Shown here piece by piece: positions 12,119 through 19,806 of a stretch of DNA of 64,000 bases. The position numbers were made by a program, and so were the translations under genes. The DNA comes from Thermoanaerobacterium sp. CMT5567-10 (GTDB taxonomy: Bacteria > Bacillota > Thermoanaerobacteria > Thermoanaerobacterales > Thermoanaerobacteraceae). The stretch spans positions 2,036,501 to 2,100,500 of the forward strand of contig NZ_CP130558.2 of NCBI RefSeq assembly GCF_030534315.2, given 5' to 3'. The notes under the pieces are model-generated. The model ran no database searches. It saw only the letters and a list, made by a program, of their open reading frames with translations, and was not told the DNA's origin. Positions within the stretch are counted from its first letter, which is position 1. Each line of letters opens with the position of its first letter.

Positions 12119-13183
12119 ATGGAAAAAATTGCTAATTCTAAACAAAAAGAAAAAAAGAAGAACAGTTTGTCAATTGGGATGTTATTACTTAAAGTTCGAA
12201 CATTTGTTGTATTAGCTATTCTTTTAATAGTATTCAGTTTTGTTGCACCGAATTTTACAAATAAAGAGAGCATAATTCTTATTATTAAGCATGTTGCATT
12301 GTATGGTTTGTTGGGCGTAGGAATGACATTGGTAATTATTACTGGAGGTATTGATCTTTCTGTTGGTTCTATAGTTGGCCTTTCTGCGATGATTTCAGGT
12401 GGGCTTATATATGAGGGGTTAGCATTACCTATGTTTGGTGTTAAAATATATTTTAATGTTCCGATAATTATAATACTGACATTAATTAGTGGTGTAATAA
12501 TTGGGCTGATAAATGGTATTGTTATAACAAAATTTAAAGTCACACCTTTTATCACTACTCTTGGCATGCTTTATATTGCAAGAGGTCTTGCTCTGTTGAG
12601 ATCTAACGGTGCGACTTTTCCTGATCTTACTGGAAAAGCTGAGCTTGGAAATACCGGGTTTCAATTTCTCGGTCAAGGTACGATATTGGGAATTCCAGTA
12701 GCAATATGGATTTTTGCTATAATTAGTTTAATTGCAGCATTTTTATTAAAGAAGACACCATTAGGTTGGCATATATATGCAACAGGAGGAAATGAAAATG
12801 CTGCAAAATTATCTGGTATTTTGACTGATAGAGTGAAATTATTTGTTTATGCATTTTCTGGGTTATGTGCTGCATTTGTTGGATTAATTGCGGCATCGCA
12901 GCTTACTGCAGCTCAACCTGCTACAGGTGAGTCGTGGGAGTTAAGTGCAATTGCTGCATCAGTACTTGGTGGTACATCTATGATGGGTGGAGTTGGTACA
13001 ATTGGAGGTGCAGTTATTGGTGCTTTAATTATTGGTGTTATAAATGATGGTATGGTAATGAGTGGTGTTTCTGAATTTTGGCAACAAGTAATAAGAGGTT
13101 CGGTTATTATCATAGCTGTAATTGTGGATCAGGTGCAAAGAAATATGGAAGCTAAGATGGCACTTGAGCAAAAAAATGCATAA
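12119..13183 (+). CDS. Sugar ABC transporter permease, RbsC-like
   Basis: 354 residues with eight or more hydrophobic segments after a Lys-rich cytosolic N-terminus. The BPD_transp_2-type motifs are clear: GMTLVIITGGIDLSVGS early, and ALGGT-like SVLGGTSMMGGVGTIGG late. It forms the channel of the importer with the upstream two-domain ATPase. SD aaggagc precedes ATG 12119. It is the last gene before a hairpin at about 13294, so the importer may end there, with the ribokinase gene having its own expression. Confidence 0.9.
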   Translation: MEKIANSKQKEKKKNSLSIGMLLLKVRTFVVLAILLIVFSFVAPNFTNKESIILIIKHVALYGLLGVGMTLVIITGGIDLSVGSIVGLSAMISGGLIYEGLALPMFGVKIYFNVPIIIILTLISGVIIGLINGIVITKFKVTPFITTLGMLYIARGLALLRSNGATFPDLTGKAELGNTGFQFLGQGTILGIPVAIWIFAIISLIAAFLLKKTPLGWHIYATGGNENAAKLSGILTDRVKLFVYAFSGLCAAFVGLIAASQLTAAQPATGESWELSAIAASVLGGTSMMGGVGTIGGAVIGALIIGVINDGMVMSGVSEFWQQVIRGSVIIIAVIVDQVQRNMEAKMALEQKNA

Positions 13184-13293
13184 TATACAATCAAGAATTG
13201 ATAAGCTTTGGATAGACTTTCAAATATTTGTGGTTGGATTTAAATAAAAATGTTAGATTTTGAGATGCGGGTTTTAATTTAATTAAAATAAAG

Positions 13294-13359
13294 TGAGACA
13301 TAAGCTTATTTATTGTATTGCTGATAATTTTATAGCAATCAATAAAAAGCAATGTCTCA
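13294..13359 (+). terminator. Long hairpin after the permease gene
   Basis: TGAGACAT (13294-13301) pairs with ATGTCTCA (13352-13359). Inside, TTTATTG pairs with CAATAAA and ATTGCT with AGCAAT, giving a long stem with small bulges. Only a mixed T/A stretch follows, so it may be a weak terminator or an mRNA-end stabilizer. The rest of 13184-13505 (about 320 bases) shows no gene. Confidence 0.55.
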
Positions 13360-13505
13360 TTATATATTGTAATCTGCTGTATCAATATATTAATAATTAT
13401 TTTTGTAAGCAAATTCTGAAGAAAAACTGAGCTAAAAACGCAAAGTTAAAAATAAGTTTTCTTAATAACTATAGAATAGATTTCATGTGGAGATGAATCA
13501 ATATT

Positions 13506-14456
13506 ATGAATAATATTTTGGTTGTAGGAAGTATTAATATGGACATTGTTGCTAGAGTCGAGCATATACCCCAAATTGGTGAAACAGTCATTGCAAGAGA
13601 AGTAAAGTACTTTTATGGAGGTAAAGGTGCGAATCAAGCAGTTTCTATAGCAAAGCTTAAAGGAAATGTAATTATGATAGGAAGGGTAGGAAATGATGGA
13701 TATGGTAAGGACATAATAGAAAATTTAAAAAAACATAATGTAAAAATAGATGGAATCGAAGTAGATAATCAAAAAAAAACGGGTACTGCTTTTATATATG
13801 TAAGTGATAAAGGTGAAAATAATATTGTTGTAAATCAAGGTGCTAATAAAAATTTAGATGTAGAACAGATAAAAAGACATGTTTCATTATTTGAAAATGT
13901 AAAATTTTGCATACTACAATTGGAAATCCCAATTGAGACAATTAAATATGTTGTTGAAATTTGTAACAAAAGAAATATAAAAATAATATTAAATCCGGCA
14001 CCTGCAAGAGAAATCCCTGAGGCGATATTAAACAAAATATATATACTAACTCCCAATAAAACTGAATTATCAATTTTAACTAATAAAATTATTAAAACAC
14101 AGGAAGATGTTGATAATGCTTCGATCATGTTGATAGATAAAGGGGTAGAAAATGTAATAACAACTTTAGGAGATGAAGGTTGCTATTTTAAGAATAGATT
14201 TGAATCTTGTTATTTTCCTGCAATTAAAGTAAAGCCTGTAGATACAACAGGGGCTGGTGATTCTTTTAATGGGGCACTGTCAGCAGCCTTATGTGATGAC
14301 ATAAACATAAAAAAAGCGATAGAATTTGCAACTTATGTATCTGCTTTAACTGTTACGAAGGAAGGAGCACAAAGTTCTTTTCCTGACAAAATAGAAGTAA
14401 ATAAATTTATTAATGACAGGAGAAATTACGATGAAAAAAACAAAATTGCTGAATAA
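13506..14456 (+). CDS. rbsK: Ribokinase, PfkB family
   Basis: 316 residues with both PfkB signatures: the N-terminal Gly-rich [18 protein letters not shown] and the C-terminal [13 protein letters not shown], whose Asp is the catalytic base. It opens with the typical [12 protein letters not shown] strand. It phosphorylates D-ribose at O5 in the cytosol, feeding ribose 5-phosphate to the transketolase encoded upstream. It overlaps rbsD by 26 bases, which supports a ribose role over other PfkB sugars. Activity on another pentose cannot be excluded, given the unusual isomerase and kinase of this locus. Confidence 0.85.
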   Translation: MNNILVVGSINMDIVARVEHIPQIGETVIAREVKYFYGGKGANQAVSIAKLKGNVIMIGRVGNDGYGKDIIENLKKHNVKIDGIEVDNQKKTGTAFIYVSDKGENNIVVNQGANKNLDVEQIKRHVSLFENVKFCILQLEIPIETIKYVVEICNKRNIKIILNPAPAREIPEAILNKIYILTPNKTELSILTNKIIKTQEDVDNASIMLIDKGVENVITTLGDEGCYFKNRFESCYFPAIKVKPVDTTGAGDSFNGALSAALCDDINIKKAIEFATYVSALTVTKEGAQSSFPDKIEVNKFINDRRNYDEKNKIAE

Positions 14457-14826
14457 TGAAATATCAAAGGTTGTTGCAGAATGTGGACATCAAGATTTAT
14501 TAGTTATATCAGATAGTGGTTTGCCAATACCAGATAGAACAAAAAGAATTGATATTGCTTTAATGCCAGGTATTCCGAGTTTAATAGAAACGCTAGAAGC
14601 AGTCCTCACGGAACTTGGCATTGAAAAAGTATATATTGCAAAAGAAATGATAGAACAAAATAATGCTTTGTATGAAAAAATTTTACATGTTTTAAAACAA
14701 GACAAAATAGTTATTATAGATCATGAAAAGTTAAAAGAATTAACTAAAATATCAAAAGCCGTTATTAGAACTGGAGAATTTACACCTTATGCAAATATAA
14801 TACTGCAATCTGGAGTCGAATTTTAA
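14431..14826 (+). CDS. rbsD: D-ribose pyranase
   Basis: 131 residues, the length of Gram-positive RbsD. The N-terminal [22 protein letters not shown] carries the catalytic His, and [18 protein letters not shown] is the conserved C-terminal block. It interconverts beta-pyranose and beta-furanose ribose so that RbsK gets the furanose. ATG 14431 has SD aggaga at 14418-14423 and lies inside the end of rbsK; the frame is open from ATG 14413, but that has no SD. Confidence 0.87.
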   Translation: MKKTKLLNNEISKVVAECGHQDLLVISDSGLPIPDRTKRIDIALMPGIPSLIETLEAVLTELGIEKVYIAKEMIEQNNALYEKILHVLKQDKIVIIDHEKLKELTKISKAVIRTGEFTPYANIILQSGVEF

Positions 14827-14857
14827 TTTGATATTGTAATCCTACTGAAAAAAGTTT

Positions 14858-15160
14858 ATGCTTATACTCATCTTAATAGTAGTGTTTGTAATATTGAGCA
14901 GTTGCTTGGCTTTTATGGAGGTGGTAAGAATGTTTAGGATTGAAGAATCTGAGACGTATAAGATGATAATAGAAAAAGGTATGCAAAAAGGTATTGAGAA
15001 GGGAATCGAAAAAGGTATAGAAAAAGGCATAGAAAAAGGGGCACAACAAGAAAAAATTGCAATAGCAAGAAAATTATTAAAGGAAGGTATGGACATTGAT
15101 AAAGTAGCGGACATCACTGAGCTTAGCAAAGATGAGGTAAAAAAATTAATTCAGCACTAA
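14858..15160 (+). pseudogene. Remnant of an Rpn/PD-(D/E)XK-type gene (C-terminal tail only)
   Basis: The frame holds a short hydrophobic run, then VVRMFRIEESETYKMI, a KGIE repeat tract, and a Lys/Glu-rich helix (ARKLLKEGMDIDKVADITELS). This arrangement is the C-terminal tail of the Rpn family (recombination-promoting nuclease/putative transposase, PDDEXK_2). The nuclease core of roughly 200 residues is missing. An SD-like gaggtgg precedes ATG 14930, so a 76-residue peptide could still be made. It lies alone between the sugar locus and the DeoR gene, which suggests decay after an insertion or deletion. Confidence 0.55.
14975..15040 (+). repeat. 12-base tandem repeat encoding Lys-Gly-Ile-Glu
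   Basis: About 5.5 copies of a 12-base unit (AAAGGTATAGAA and variants) encode K-G-M-Q followed by repeated K-G-I-E. Third-position differences show that the copies have diverged while keeping the amino acids. Similar variable KGxE tracts are known in the tails of Rpn-family proteins. Confidence 0.8.
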
Positions 15161-15185
15161 AAAAGTTAATAAGTTGTGGCATACA

Positions 15186-15217
15186 AAGGTGGTCTTTTAA
15201 GCCGCCTTATTTTTTTA
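15186..15217 (+). terminator. Intrinsic terminator
   Basis: AAGGTGG and CCGCCTT form a seven-base stem with one G-T pair (15186-15208), followed by a T-run to 15217. It isolates the Rpn remnant from the DeoR regulator gene. Confidence 0.8.
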
Positions 15218-15280
15218 TCTATAAAATAGCATTTTTAATTATGTTTTTATCTATTTTATATTGCATTATTTGACTAAATG

Positions 15281-15309
15281 TTGTTTATTGTTGTTTTTTA
15301 GTATATAAT
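15281..15309 (+). promoter_or_regulatory. Probable promoter of the DeoR-family gene
   Basis: TTGTTT (15281-15286) and TATAAT (15304-15309) are separated by 17 bases. The region has TTGTT direct repeats (TTGTTTATTGTTG), a possible autoregulatory DeoR site. Confidence 0.5.
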
Positions 15310-15343
15310 TTAATTAAAATTTAAAGAAACTGGAGGAAAGTGT

Positions 15344-16105
15344 ATGCTTGCAATAGAACGAAGGAAAAGGATAATGAGGCTTATACAAGAAAATCAGAGC
15401 GTTTTAGTTCCAGAATTAAGTAAATTATTTAATGTGACGGAAGAGACAATAAGGAGGGATCTAGAAAAACTTGAAGCCGAGGGGCTTTTAAAGAGGACTT
15501 ATGGTGGTGCTGTTATAAATGAAAATTCAAGTGCAGATATTCCCCTTAATATAAGGGAAATAACAAATATAGAAAGCAAACAAGCGATCAGTATGAAAGT
15601 TGCCGAATACATTGAAGATGGTGACACTCTCTTGCTTGATTCAAGTTCTACAGTCCTCCAAGTAGCAAAGCAGATAAAATTCAAAAAGAAGCTTACAGTC
15701 ATAACAAATTCGGAAAAGATAATATTAGAATTAGCAAATGCGAAAGATTGCAAAGTTATCTCAACAGGAGGAGTATTAAAACAGAATTCAATGTCGCTAA
15801 TCGGAAATTTTGCAGAAAATATGATAAGAAATTTCTGTGTAGATAAAGCCATAATATCATCAAAGGGATTTGACATGACAAATGGTATTACGGAGTCAAA
15901 TGAAATGGAAGCTGAAATAAAAAAAGCCATGGCTGATTCAGCAGAAAAGGTATTTTTGCTGCTTGATCACAACAAATTTGACAAGTCTTCGTTTGTTAAG
16001 ATGTTTGACTTAAATAAAATAGATTATCTATTTACCGATAGAAAGCTGTCTTTGGAATGGGAAGAATTCTTGAAAAAACACAATATTGATTTAATCTATT
16101 GTTAG
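15344..16105 (+). CDS. DeoR-family transcriptional regulator of the BMC/rhamnose-fucose locus
   Basis: 253 residues, standard for DeoR/GlpR/FucR repressors. The N-terminal winged HTH has the family pattern (RIMRLIQENQSVLVPELSK, then VTEETIRRDLEKLEAEGLL), followed by TYGGAV. The C-terminal effector domain (DSSSTVLQVAKQI, VITNSEKIILELA, STGGVLK) is related to sugar isomerases and senses phosphorylated sugars. Position directly before the BMC operon suggests that it responds to a phosphorylated fuculose/rhamnulose-pathway metabolite. A perfect terminator follows, so it is transcribed separately. Confidence 0.88.
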   Translation: MLAIERRKRIMRLIQENQSVLVPELSKLFNVTEETIRRDLEKLEAEGLLKRTYGGAVINENSSADIPLNIREITNIESKQAISMKVAEYIEDGDTLLLDSSSTVLQVAKQIKFKKKLTVITNSEKIILELANAKDCKVISTGGVLKQNSMSLIGNFAENMIRNFCVDKAIISSKGFDMTNGITESNEMEAEIKKAMADSAEKVFLLLDHNKFDKSSFVKMFDLNKIDYLFTDRKLSLEWEEFLKKHNIDLIYC

Positions 16106-16108
16106 ATG

Positions 16109-16138
16109 TATCTCACATTTTGTGAGATATTTTTTTTA
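16109..16138 (+). terminator. Intrinsic terminator of the DeoR-family gene
   Basis: A perfect nine-base stem, TATCTCACA (16109-16117) and TGTGAGATA (16121-16129), has a three-base loop and is followed by eight or more T. Confidence 0.9.
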
Positions 16139-16153
16139 TATGAAATTTTATAA

Positions 16154-16181
16154 TTGACATTTCCTAAATTCGTGATATAAT
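16154..16181 (+). promoter_or_regulatory. SigA-type promoter of the BMC operon
   Basis: TTGACA (16154-16159) and TATAAT (16176-16181) are both consensus, with a 16-base spacer, 78 bases before the aldolase start. No cobalamin-riboswitch motif was recognised between this promoter and the first gene. Confidence 0.75.
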
Positions 16182-16190
16182 AAAGATAAA

Positions 16191-16220
16191 CAAAATAAAA
16201 CAGACATAAATCAAAATAAA
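16191..16220 (+). promoter_or_regulatory. Candidate DeoR operator: direct repeats spaced 21 bases
   Basis: CAAAATAAA occurs at 16191-16199 and again at 16212-16220, a start-to-start distance of 21 bases (two helical turns), with a partial third copy near 16223. Direct repeats phased on one helix face just after the -10 box are what DeoR-family repressors often bind. Confidence 0.45.
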
Positions 16221-16258
16221 TTCAATAAAAATTAACTTTATTTAAAGGAGGGCAAAAA

Positions 16259-17038
16259 GTGTATTCTGAATATGAGGTAAAAAAACAGATTTGCGAAATA
16301 GGGAAAAGAATCTACATGAATGGATTTGTGGCAGCAAATGACGGAAATATCACTGTAAGAATCGGTGAAAATGAAATAATAACGACACCAACAGGTGTCA
16401 GCAAAGGGTTTATGACTCCAGATATGCTATTGAATATTAATTTAAACGGTGAAGTATTAAAATCTTCAGGCGATTATAAGCCGTCTACAGAGATAAAGAT
16501 GCATCTTAGAGTCTATAGAGAAAGACCAGACGTCAAATCTGTCATACATGCGCATCCGCCGTTTGGTACAAGCTTTGCCATTGTAGGGATCCCGCTTACA
16601 AAGCCTATAATGCCAGAAGCTGTCATATCTTTAGGATGTGTTCCCATAGCTGAATACGGCACGCCTTCAACAGAAGAGCTGCCAGATGCTGTCTCTAAAT
16701 ATTTACAGAATTACGATGCGCTTTTATTAGAAAATCATGGTGCGCTGACGTATGGTCCTGACTTGATAAGTGCATACTATAAAATGGAATCACTTGAGTT
16801 TTACGCAAAGTTGACTTTCATTTCTACACTTCTCGGCGGTCCAAAAGAATTATCAGATAGCCAAGTAGAAAAGCTTTATGAAATCAGAAGAAAATTCGGT
16901 CTGAAAGGAAGACATCCAGGTGATTTATGCAGCATGTTAGGATGCAGTACAAATTCTGCAAAATCGAATGATGACGATATTTCTGAACTTGTGAATGTTA
17001 TCACTAAAAAAGTATTAGAACAATTGAAATACAATTAA
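16259..17038 (+). CDS. Class II aldolase (fuculose/rhamnulose-1-phosphate type) with C-terminal encapsulation-like helix
   Basis: 259 residues. Zinc-binding His97 and His99 (IHAHPP) and His160 (LENHGAL), with Glu78 as catalytic acid, match L-fuculose-1-phosphate aldolase. It should cleave fuculose- or rhamnulose-1-phosphate to DHAP and L-lactaldehyde. The family core ends near residue 215. A linker rich in Ser, Asn and Asp then leads to an amphipathic helix (ISELVNVITKKVLEQLKYN) of the type that directs enzymes into microcompartments. It is the first gene of the BMC operon. GTG 16259 follows SD aaaggaggg. It may serve both sugars, since no other aldolase is in the window. Confidence 0.85.
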   Translation: MYSEYEVKKQICEIGKRIYMNGFVAANDGNITVRIGENEIITTPTGVSKGFMTPDMLLNINLNGEVLKSSGDYKPSTEIKMHLRVYRERPDVKSVIHAHPPFGTSFAIVGIPLTKPIMPEAVISLGCVPIAEYGTPSTEELPDAVSKYLQNYDALLLENHGALTYGPDLISAYYKMESLEFYAKLTFISTLLGGPKELSDSQVEKLYEIRRKFGLKGRHPGDLCSMLGCSTNSAKSNDDDISELVNVITKKVLEQLKYN

Positions 17039-17072
17039 AAACACATATTATTGCGTAAAAGAGGAATTCTCT

Positions 17073-18737
17073 ATGAAACGTTCTAAGAGATTTGAGGTTC
17101 TCAGCAAAAGACCTGTAAATCAGGATGGATTTATAAATGAATGGCCAGAGAAAGGCTTTATAGCAATATCTAGTCCAAACGATCCTAAGCCATCAATAAA
17201 GATTGAAAATGATAAGATAGTAGAGATGGATGGGAAAAGAAGAGAGGACTTTGACTTTATAGATCTATTTATAGCTGATCATGCCATAAACGTTCATCAG
17301 GCTGAAAAATCTATGAAAATGAATTCACTTGATATAGCCAGAATGCTTGTAGATATAAATGTAGAAAGAAAGACTATCATAAAAATAGTTTCGGGGCTCA
17401 CACCTGCTAAAATAATGGAAGTTGTAAACCATCTTAATGTTGTGGAAATGATGATGGCTATACAGAAAATGCGAGCAAGAAAGATTCCAGCTAATCAAGC
17501 ACATATTACAAATCTTAAAGATAATCCTGTACAGATTGCAGCGGACGCTGCCGAATGTGCCTTAAGAGGTTTTAGGGAGGAAGAGACAACCGTCGGAGTC
17601 ACAAAATATGCTCCGTTTAACGCTATAGCATTATTGATAGGATCTCAGACATTAAAAAGAGGTGTGCTTACTCAATGCGCTGTTGAGGAGGCGACGGAGC
17701 TTGAATTAGGCATGAGAGGATTTACCACATACGCTGAGACTATATCTGTTTATGGAACTGAAAGTGTTTTTATAGATGGTGACGATACACCTTACTCGAA
17801 AGCATTTCTCGCTTCTGCCTATGCATCGAGAGGATTAAAGATGAGGTTTACATCTGGGACAGGTTCAGAAGTGCTTATGGGAAATGCAGAAGGTAAATCA
17901 ATGTTGTACCTAGAAATCAGGTGTATCATGGTTACAAAAGGTGCGGGCGTTCAGGGGCTTCAAAACGGTGCAATAAGCTGCATAGGCATAACTAGCTCAG
18001 TTCCTTCAGGTGTACGTGCAGTGCTGGCTGAAAACCTTATAGCATCTATGCTTGACTTAGAAGTGGCGTCAGGCAATGATCAGACTTTTACACATTCAGA
18101 CATAAGAAGGACTGCAAGAACAATTATGCAGTTTTTGCCGGGTACTGATTTTATATTTTCAGGTTATAGTGGAACACCTAATTACGATAACATGTTTGCT
18201 GGTTCAAATTTTGACGCAGAAGATTTCGATGACTACAACGTACTGCAAAGAGATTTGATGGTAGATGGCGGATTGAGACCTGTAAAAGAAGAAGATGTGA
18301 TAAAAGTAAGAAGAAAAGCGGCTAAAGCTTTGCAGGATGTATTTAGAGAGTTAAATCTTGGAGTAGTTACAGATGAAGAAGTAGAAGCAGCAGCATATGC
18401 ACATGGCAGCAAGGACATGCCTGAAAGAGACGTTTTGTCTGACCTTGAATCAATCGATGAAATGATGAAAAGAGGGATTACAGGCATTGACATCGTAAAG
18501 GCTTTATATAGATCTGGACATGAGGACATAGCAGAAAATATTTTAAACATGCTAAAACAGCGCATATCTGGAGATTATTTGCAGACATCAGCTATTCTCG
18601 ATGAGGATTTTAATGTTATAAGCGCTATAAATTGTCCAAATGATTACTTAGGACCTGGAACAGGATATAGAATTGACAAAGATAGATGGGAAGAGATAAA
18701 AAATATTCCTTACACCATTAATCCTGACAATTTGTAA
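17073..18737 (+). CDS. pduC: B12-dependent propanediol dehydratase, large subunit
   Basis: 554 residues, full length for PduC/DhaB. Hallmark blocks include the N-terminal RSKRFEVLSKRPVNQDGF, ECALRGFREEETTVGVTKYAPFNA, SGTGSEVLMG and FAGSNFDAEDFDDYNVLQRD. The TIM barrel binds adenosylcobalamin and converts 1,2-propanediol to propionaldehyde by a radical route inside the microcompartment. PduD and PduE follow directly, the usual operon order. Glycerol could also be a substrate, but the aldolase and rhamnose genes argue for propanediol. Confidence 0.95.
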   Translation: MKRSKRFEVLSKRPVNQDGFINEWPEKGFIAISSPNDPKPSIKIENDKIVEMDGKRREDFDFIDLFIADHAINVHQAEKSMKMNSLDIARMLVDINVERKTIIKIVSGLTPAKIMEVVNHLNVVEMMMAIQKMRARKIPANQAHITNLKDNPVQIAADAAECALRGFREEETTVGVTKYAPFNAIALLIGSQTLKRGVLTQCAVEEATELELGMRGFTTYAETISVYGTESVFIDGDDTPYSKAFLASAYASRGLKMRFTSGTGSEVLMGNAEGKSMLYLEIRCIMVTKGAGVQGLQNGAISCIGITSSVPSGVRAVLAENLIASMLDLEVASGNDQTFTHSDIRRTARTIMQFLPGTDFIFSGYSGTPNYDNMFAGSNFDAEDFDDYNVLQRDLMVDGGLRPVKEEDVIKVRRKAAKALQDVFRELNLGVVTDEEVEAAAYAHGSKDMPERDVLSDLESIDEMMKRGITGIDIVKALYRSGHEDIAENILNMLKQRISGDYLQTSAILDEDFNVISAINCPNDYLGPGTGYRIDKDRWEEIKNIPYTINPDNL

Positions 18738-18750
18738 AGATGGTGAAAAA

Positions 18751-19377
18751 ATGTACGTGGATGAAGATTTATTAAAAGAAATAACTAAACGGGTCATAGA
18801 AGAAATAAATAAGAAGCAGAAAACTGATAATGTGCCTTCGTATTTTATTGAAAATGGAATTGCCCATAAGGGTAAAAATATAAAGGAAGTCGTCATTGGA
18901 GTTGGACCTGCATTTGGGAAGCATATAAAAAAGACTATAAATGGCCTTGACCATAAAGATGTCATAAAAGAAATAATTGCAGGCATCGAAGAAGAAGGCA
19001 TGGTTCCTAGGATTATAAGAGTTCTAAAGACATCTGATGTTGCGTTCATAGGCAAAGAAGCTGCTTTATTAAGTGGGTCAGGAATAGGTATAGGCATACA
19101 ATCAAAAGGTACGACAGTGATTCATCAAAAAGATCTATATCCTTTAAGCAATCTTGAACTATTTCCACAAGCTCCACTGTTAAATTTAGAATTATATAGG
19201 GAAATAGGCAAAAATGCAGCAAGGTATGCTAAGGGAATGATGGTAAAGCCTATATTAATTCAAAATGATTACATGGTGAGACCTAAATATCAAGTGAAAG
19301 CTGCTATAATGCATATAAAAGAGACTGAAAAGATATTGAAAAATGCTCAATCAATCGAATTGACGGTAGATTTATGA
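18751..19377 (+). CDS. pduD: Propanediol dehydratase medium subunit with encapsulation peptide
   Basis: 208 residues. The N-terminal helix DEDLLKEITKRVIEEINKK is amphipathic and matches the PduD encapsulation peptide that carries the whole dehydratase into the shell. The core (EVVIGVGPAFGKHIKKTING, GIEEEGMVPRIIRVLKTSDVAFIG, SGSGIGIGIQSKGT) is the cobalamin-contacting medium subunit. It begins 13 bases after pduC and overlaps pduE by four bases (ATGA). Confidence 0.94.
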   Translation: MYVDEDLLKEITKRVIEEINKKQKTDNVPSYFIENGIAHKGKNIKEVVIGVGPAFGKHIKKTINGLDHKDVIKEIIAGIEEEGMVPRIIRVLKTSDVAFIGKEAALLSGSGIGIGIQSKGTTVIHQKDLYPLSNLELFPQAPLLNLELYREIGKNAARYAKGMMVKPILIQNDYMVRPKYQVKAAIMHIKETEKILKNAQSIELTVDL

Positions 19378-19793
19378 AAGTTAGGATGATAAATATGGAA
19401 GAGTATCCGCTGTCAAAGAGTGCTTTTGATAAATTAGTGACAAAAACAGGCAAACATTTAAATGAAATCAATATAGAAAATGTAATGATGGGAAACGTAA
19501 AACCTGACGATATTAAGATTTCAAAAGAAGTACTTCTAATGCAAGGGAAAATTGCAGAAAGATACGGCAAACACCAGATGAAGGAAAATTTCACAAGAGC
19601 ATCGGAGCTTACAGATGTTCCAGATAAAAAGATTTTGGAAATATATGAAAGCTTAAGACCCTTCAGGGCAACAAAAGAAGAACTTATAAACCTTGCTTAC
19701 GAATTAAGAGATAAGTACAATGCCATTAACTGTGCGAACTTGATACTTGAAGCTGCTGAAGTATATGAAAAAAGAAACATTTTGAGAACTTAA
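19374..19793 (+). CDS. pduE: Propanediol dehydratase small subunit
   Basis: 139 residues with conserved PduE blocks (RASELTDVPDKKILEIYESL, RPFRATKEELINLAYEL). It completes the dehydratase heterohexamer. ATG 19374 overlaps the pduD stop (ATGA). An internal ATG 19395 would remove only seven residues. The long N-terminal targeting region of enteric PduE is not obvious here, so targeting probably rests on PduD. Confidence 0.92.
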   Translation: MKVRMINMEEYPLSKSAFDKLVTKTGKHLNEINIENVMMGNVKPDDIKISKEVLLMQGKIAERYGKHQMKENFTRASELTDVPDKKILEIYESLRPFRATKEELINLAYELRDKYNAINCANLILEAAEVYEKRNILRT

Positions 19794-19806
19794 AGGGGCT
19801 TTTTAG

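Noticed and set aside
12082-12567. Minus-strand open frame (161 codons) opposite the RbsC-like permease
   Set aside because: Ile/Pro/Thr-rich translation typical of the reverse strand of a membrane protein gene; no SD and no family resemblance.
14972-15045. Tandem 12-base repeats as a possible CRISPR array
   Set aside because: Units are contiguous with no spacers and encode an in-frame KGIE repeat.
16182-16258. Possible cobalamin riboswitch ahead of the B12-dependent operon
   Set aside because: The leader is too short and no B12-box-like motif is present.
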